Below, one piece after another: positions 7,746 to 9,669 of a stretch of 9,669 nucleotides of DNA. A program made the position numbers and the translations under genes. Location of the stretch: positions 1-9,669 of the forward strand of contig JAAYYM010000165.1 in the NCBI GenBank assembly GCA_012515365.1. Direction: 5' to 3'. Each line of letters starts with the position of its first letter. Position 1 is the first letter of the stretch. A model generated the notes under the pieces. That model did not search any database. It was given only the letters and a program-made list of their open reading frames with translations, and had not been told where the DNA came from. The DNA comes from Clostridia bacterium. GTDB taxonomy: Bacteria > Bacillota_A > Clostridia > Lachnospirales > Lachnospiraceae.

Positions 7746-8795
7746 ATGAAGAGAATCATTCCTTTGTTATGTGCTGCACTTTTAGTGTTTAATGCATGCC
7801 AGACTAATGTGAATATTGGAAAACAGGCGAAAGACAAAAGCCCTAATCTACGCATCGGAGTCAGCATTTATGATGAATATGATACATTCATTTCAGAAAT
7901 TGTAACTGATATTAAGAAATGGGCGATCGAAAAAGAGACGGAATATGATATCCCTATTACGCTAGAGGTCGTAAGTGCCAGTAAAAGCCAGCTGACACAA
8001 AATGATCAGATAGAAAAATTTGCGGAAAAGGGATATGACGTAGTATGTGTCAACCTGGTAGATCGAACGGATGCATCTGTTATTATAGAAAAAGCGAAAA
8101 ACTATAATATGCCGATTGTCTTTTTTAACCGAGAGCTTGTAGAAGAGGATTTGGAACGCTGGGATAAGCTCTACTATGTTGGGGCAGCGGCAAAACAGTC
8201 CGGAGAACTACAGGGAGATCTGATTGTGAATGCCTGCAAGGAGAAATTTGATGAGATTGATTTAAATGGTGACAGGACTTTGCAGTATGTTATGTTGGAA
8301 GGAGAACCAGGACATCAGGATGCACTCGTAAGGACGCAGTCTTCGATCAGTAAGGTTTTAGACGCGGGATATACGGTGGAAAAGCTTGGTGATGAGATTG
8401 CCAATTGGAACAGAGAACAGGCAAGTACCAAAATGAATCTTTTATTAGATAAATACCCTTCAGAAATAGAAGTGATTTTTGCAAACAATGATAATATGGC
8501 ACTAGGGGCTATTGATGCATTAAATGAGCACAGAATCAAGAAATTTCCATTGATCGTCGGAGTAGATGGTGATATAGAGGCTTTGGAGATGATCAAAACC
8601 AAAAAGATGCTGGGAACGATTTATAATGATGCAGACAATCAGGCAAGAGTCATCATTGAACTGGCATACAGTCTGGCGCTGCAGCAGGAAATACCAAAGG
8701 ATTTAAGTTTGATCAATGATAAGTATGTGTATTTGCCGTATCAAACCATTAATTATAATAATGTGCAGCAATATATTGTCAACAAAAATAAATAG
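7746..8795 (+). CDS. mglB: MglB-like glucose/galactose-binding lipoprotein
   Basis: A 349-residue extracytoplasmic D-glucose/D-galactose-binding protein. The signal sequence ends VFNAC, with probable lipidated Cys18; the -3 Phe and -2 Asn make this lipobox atypical. By alignment from memory with E. coli MglB, all ten main sugar contacts are kept: Asp46, Phe48, Asn128, His190, Asp192, Arg196, Trp221, Asn248, Asp274 and Asn294 (equivalents of 14, 16, 91, 152, 154, 158, 183, 211, 236 and 256). The calcium loop DLNGDRTLQ begins at Asp172, with the distal ligand Glu242. Position 178 is Thr where E. coli has Gln, which should be tolerated because the backbone carbonyl is the ligand there. AGGAG lies seven bases before the ATG. 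In other bacteria mglA and mglC follow; here a regulator follows after 24 bases. The function may be transport with components encoded elsewhere, or sensing with the two-component system. Confidence 0.94.
   Translation: MKRIIPLLCAALLVFNACQTNVNIGKQAKDKSPNLRIGVSIYDEYDTFISEIVTDIKKWAIEKETEYDIPITLEVVSASKSQLTQNDQIEKFAEKGYDVVCVNLVDRTDASVIIEKAKNYNMPIVFFNRELVEEDLERWDKLYYVGAAAKQSGELQGDLIVNACKEKFDEIDLNGDRTLQYVMLEGEPGHQDALVRTQSSISKVLDAGYTVEKLGDEIANWNREQASTKMNLLLDKYPSEIEVIFANNDNMALGAIDALNEHRIKKFPLIVGVDGDIEALEMIKTKKMLGTIYNDADNQARVIIELAYSLALQQEIPKDLSLINDKYVYLPYQTINYNNVQQYIVNKNK
8733..8759 (+). promoter_or_regulatory. Possible promoter for the AraR-like gene
   Basis: A perfect -10 hexamer TATAAT lies at 8754-8759, within the 3' end of the MglB-like gene. 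The nearest -35-like hexamer is TTGCCG at 8733-8738, a four-of-six match with short 15-base spacing. Transcription would begin about 55 bases before the regulator's ATG. TATAAT is common by chance in A/T-rich DNA, so confidence is low, but no terminator separates the genes and an internal promoter is plausible. Confidence 0.22.
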
Positions 8796-8819
8796 AATTT
8801 AGGGATACGGAGGAGAAAA

Positions 8820-9669
8820 ATGAAACAGGAGAAGGGTCAGTCAAAATACTATATATTAATGGAATCATTACGTCAGGATATGATGACTGGAAAAATTCGT
8901 GGAGGAGATAAAATTTCATCAGAAAATGAATTGGCGGCCAAGTTTTCTGTTAGTCGGCATACTGTTCGAAAAGCATTATCAATATTAGAAAATGATGGTT
9001 TGATAGAGGCTATTCATGGAAAAGGAACATTTTGTGTAGAGCGGGCACGTGTAGGAAAAGGAAAAAGCTCACATAACATTGCCGTTGTGACTACTTATAT
9101 TTCTGACTATATATTTCCGCGTGTGATACAAGGAATCGATAATGTTATGACTAGAGAGGGCTATAGCATTTTTCTAAAAAATACAGGAAACAGTCAGAAG
9201 AATGAGGCAAAAGCATTGGAAGATATTATGACAAAAGATATTGATGGTGTCATAATTGAACCAAGTAAAAGTGAGATATTCTGCAAACATATGAATCAGT
9301 ACGAGGCAATGGATATGCTGAAAATACCGTATGTATTTTTGCAGGGCACTTACCCACAAATGAAGAATAAGCCCAATGTAGTTATGGATGATGTAGAAGG
9401 AACTTACTTATTAACCAAGTATTTAATTGAACTCGGACATAAACATATTGTAGGCATATTTAAAATCGATGATAGTCAAGGTATGGCAAGACATAAGGGA
9501 TACATCAAAGCTCTAAATGAAGTAGGTATGTATTATAATCCAGATAATGTCATTTTGTTTCATACAGAGGATCGAAGTAAGAAACCAGCAGCAATGGTCA
9601 AACAGTTTATTGAAAGCAAAATGGAGATGGATGCGATTGTTTGTTACAATGATCAGATTGCATTAGAAG
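8820..9669 (+). CDS. araR: AraR-like GntR/LacI hybrid transcriptional regulator (3' end cut by window)
   Basis: The frame stays open from the ATG to the window edge, giving 283 residues with no stop; Bacillus AraR is roughly 360, so perhaps 80 residues are missing. GGAGGAG lies four bases before the ATG. The N-terminal 75 residues or so form a GntR-type winged helix: a helix-turn-helix at SSENELAAKFSVSRHTVRKA, then the wing IHGKGTF. From about residue 86 a LacI/sugar-binding-type effector domain follows, with VIQGIDNVM, DIDGVIIEP, VVMDDVEGTYLLTKYL, LGHKHIVGIFK, the RHKGY motif and CYNDQIALE. This combination defines AraR, the L-arabinose-responsive repressor of arabinose genes in Firmicutes. 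It probably represses genes to the right and possibly its own operon. Its place 24 bases after the MglB-like gene suggests co-transcription or a promoter within that gene. Arabinose as effector is inferred from the family. Confidence 0.85.
   Translation, partial: MKQEKGQSKYYILMESLRQDMMTGKIRGGDKISSENELAAKFSVSRHTVRKALSILENDGLIEAIHGKGTFCVERARVGKGKSSHNIAVVTTYISDYIFPRVIQGIDNVMTREGYSIFLKNTGNSQKNEAKALEDIMTKDIDGVIIEPSKSEIFCKHMNQYEAMDMLKIPYVFLQGTYPQMKNKPNVVMDDVEGTYLLTKYLIELGHKHIVGIFKIDDSQGMARHKGYIKALNEVGMYYNPDNVILFHTEDRSKKPAAMVKQFIESKMEMDAIVCYNDQIALE

Overview
The window looks like chromosome of a low-to-moderate-GC Firmicute of class Clostridia, most likely a Lachnospiraceae-type gut anaerobe. The evidence is strong purine-rich Shine-Dalgarno sites (AGGAGG or GGAGG) before nearly every gene, A/T-rich third codon positions, YesN/YesM-type two-component proteins, lipoprotein sugar-binding proteins and an AraR-type GntR/LacI hybrid regulator. 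This placement is inferred from gene content and style, not from a database search. All eight genes lie on the + strand, gaps are at most about 37 bases, and two genes overlap. No intergenic stretch approaches 300 bases, and I see no RNA gene, CRISPR array, insertion sequence or convincing intrinsic terminator.

Layout: (1) 15-1436, membrane diguanylate cyclase with an extracytoplasmic Cache-like sensor. (2) 1452-2162, RsuA-family 16S rRNA pseudouridine synthase. (3) 2200-3363, ChvE-type multiple-monosaccharide-binding lipoprotein. (4) 3376-4989, YesN-type response regulator with AraC-type DNA-binding domain. (5) 4979-6743, YesM-type sensor histidine kinase whose reading frame is broken at an ATATATATA run, between the N box and G1 box of its ATPase domain. 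(6) 6745-7728, sugar-binding-type protein held by an uncleaved N-terminal membrane segment. (7) 7746-8795, MglB-like glucose/galactose-binding lipoprotein with the whole sugar site and calcium loop conserved. (8) 8820 to the window end, AraR-like regulator, cut off by the edge.

Genes 3 to 7 form the interesting unit: three type I sugar-binding proteins of different subfamilies surround one two-component system, and no ABC ATPase or permease is present in the window. Members of such families have known signalling roles (ChvE with VirA, MglB with Trg, XylFII with LytS/YesN). The cluster therefore reads as a multi-input extracellular sugar-sensing module that probably drives transcription of sugar uptake genes nearby or elsewhere. 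The kinase frameshift is the sharpest anomaly. It is repaired exactly by one extra AT unit, so it is a sequencing error, a recent inactivation or possibly a reversible slipped-strand change.

Genes 1 and 2 are probably a separate upstream unit. A TTGACA hexamer at the 3' end of the pseudouridine synthase gene may mark where the sensing operon begins, but the matching -10 is weak.
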